DNA of 64,000 nt, taken from positions 1 to 64,000 of the forward strand of contig NZ_JAFIFK010000012.1 in NCBI RefSeq assembly GCF_020832045.1, read 5' to 3'. Source of the DNA: Halomonas sp. (GTDB lineage Bacteria; Pseudomonadota; Gammaproteobacteria; Pseudomonadales; Halomonadaceae). The notes under the pieces are model-generated. The model saw nothing but the letters and a program-made list of their open reading frames with translations. It was not told where the DNA came from and did not search any database. Positions 63,542 to 64,000 of this stretch are shown here, piece by piece; within the stretch, counting starts at the first letter, position 1, and every line of letters starts with the position of its first letter. Both the position numbers and the translations under genes were made by a program.

Positions 63542-63601
63542 CGGTAATGCGAGAGGGAAGAGGCACGGGCCGATTCGTTAGCGGGCCCGTGCCCTGAGTC
63601 A

Positions 63602-63639
63602 CTACTGGGATACGCGATACCTACTGGGATACGCGATAA
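63602..63639. repeat. Tandem 19-bp duplication at the stop of the zinc-ribbon gene
   Basis: CTACTGGGATACGCGATA occurs at 63602-63619 and again at 63621-63638, head to tail with a period of 19 bp. On the minus strand, the copy at 63621 contains the last codons and TAG stop of the zinc-ribbon gene. The second copy is downstream, in the untranslated part. Confidence 0.85.
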
Positions 63640-64000
63640 AAGTAGCGATGGCCACACTGGTGGCAGGGTTCGATTCGGGTCACGCCTTCGAGGTCGACCA
63701 CGGCATCGCAGTGGACACAGGCCATGCGCCCTGGCGCGGCCATCTCGCCCTCGCAGTAGTCGGCACGTGCAGCCTCCAGGTCCTCCTTGAGCCGCTCGTT
63801 ATCGACGATGCTGCGATCGGCAATCGAAAAGAGCGAATCCACAACCTTGCGTGAGAGCTGGTCGAGGTCGATACCCAGCCAGGCGGCTACGCCACGCCCA
63901 CCTTCGCGCAGGTAGCGGCGCAGGTCGATCAGATCGCGCTCGACCCAGGCGCGCAGCAGGGCCAGCTCGTCCTTGGTGAACTCTTCGAGCTCGGCTTCGA
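63621..64000 (-). CDS. Zinc-ribbon protein (DUF1451-like), 5' part beyond the window
   Basis: At least 125 residues, open to the window end, so the start is missing. The helical N-terminal part reads EFTKDELALLRAWVERDLIDLRRYLREGGRGVAAWLGIDLDQLSRKVVDSLFSIADRS. The C-terminal part has two CxxC pairs (CVHCDAV, CHQCGHRYFYRVSQ) spaced as a zinc ribbon. The layout matches a widespread small family in pseudomonads and relatives (zinc-ribbon-containing protein, DUF1451 type) of unknown role. A GTG at 63842 is in frame, but the coding pattern clearly continues past it. Confidence 0.78.
   Translation of the reverse strand, partial: EAELEEFTKDELALLRAWVERDLIDLRRYLREGGRGVAAWLGIDLDQLSRKVVDSLFSIADRSIVDNERLKEDLEAARADYCEGEMAAPGRMACVHCDAVVDLEGVTRIEPCHQCGHRYFYRVSQ

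Overview
The window is chromosomal DNA of a GC-rich, motile gammaproteobacterium. The closest fit is Halomonas or another Halomonadaceae. This is inferred from protein style and synteny, not from a database search. The supporting blocks are a gacA-uvrC-pgsA-tRNA(Gly-Cys-Leu) cluster, a purF-cvpA-dedD-folC-accD run joined to trpAB, trpF-truA-fimV-asd-leuBDC, and a polar-type flagellar gene set. No insertion sequence, prophage, integrase or CRISPR array is visible. The region looks like core genome with a few accessory genes.

Region 1 (1-20 kb) is flagellar. The tail of fliM plus fliNOPQR encode the C-ring and export gate. They converge on flgBCDEFGHIJKL (rod, hook, rings and hook-filament junction, minus strand), which is divergent from flgA-flgM-flgN. 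Four sequences match the flagellar sigma-28 consensus (TAAAGTTT-N11-GCCGATAA). They precede flgK, flgM, a membrane GGDEF diguanylate cyclase and a GGDEF-EAL protein with decayed motifs. The last two are a divergent c-di-GMP pair that appears to be wired into the late flagellar regulon.

Region 2 (20-30 kb) holds an amidase, a short-chain dehydrogenase, a Crp/Fnr regulator, two related tiny membrane-type proteins that have no recognised family, tRNA-Ala, the gacA response regulator with uvrC and pgsA, three tRNAs behind a near-perfect sigma-70 promoter, and nadB.

Region 3 (30-46 kb) holds cptA-sdhE, ihfB-lapA-lapB, pyrF, cfa (with a doubtful 5' end), a third diguanylate cyclase overlapping phhB-phhC, a second Crp/Fnr regulator divergent from a purine/NCS2-type permease across a dyad operator candidate, a Spy-like periplasmic protein, a PAS protein overlapping a MATE exporter, a yceI-cytochrome b561 pair and metZ-purF.

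Region 4 (46-64 kb) is biosynthetic: cvpA, dedD, folC, accD, trpA, trpB, trpF, truA, fimV, asd and leuB-leuD-leuC, all on the minus strand. It ends with a divergent LysR regulator, an unrecognised multi-pass membrane protein and a zinc-ribbon protein cut by the window edge.

Many genes appear to use GTG or TTG starts with strong Shine-Dalgarno sequences (gacA, phhB, sdhE, flgM, trpF, pyrF, the amidase, a diguanylate cyclase). I moved several starts downstream for that reason.
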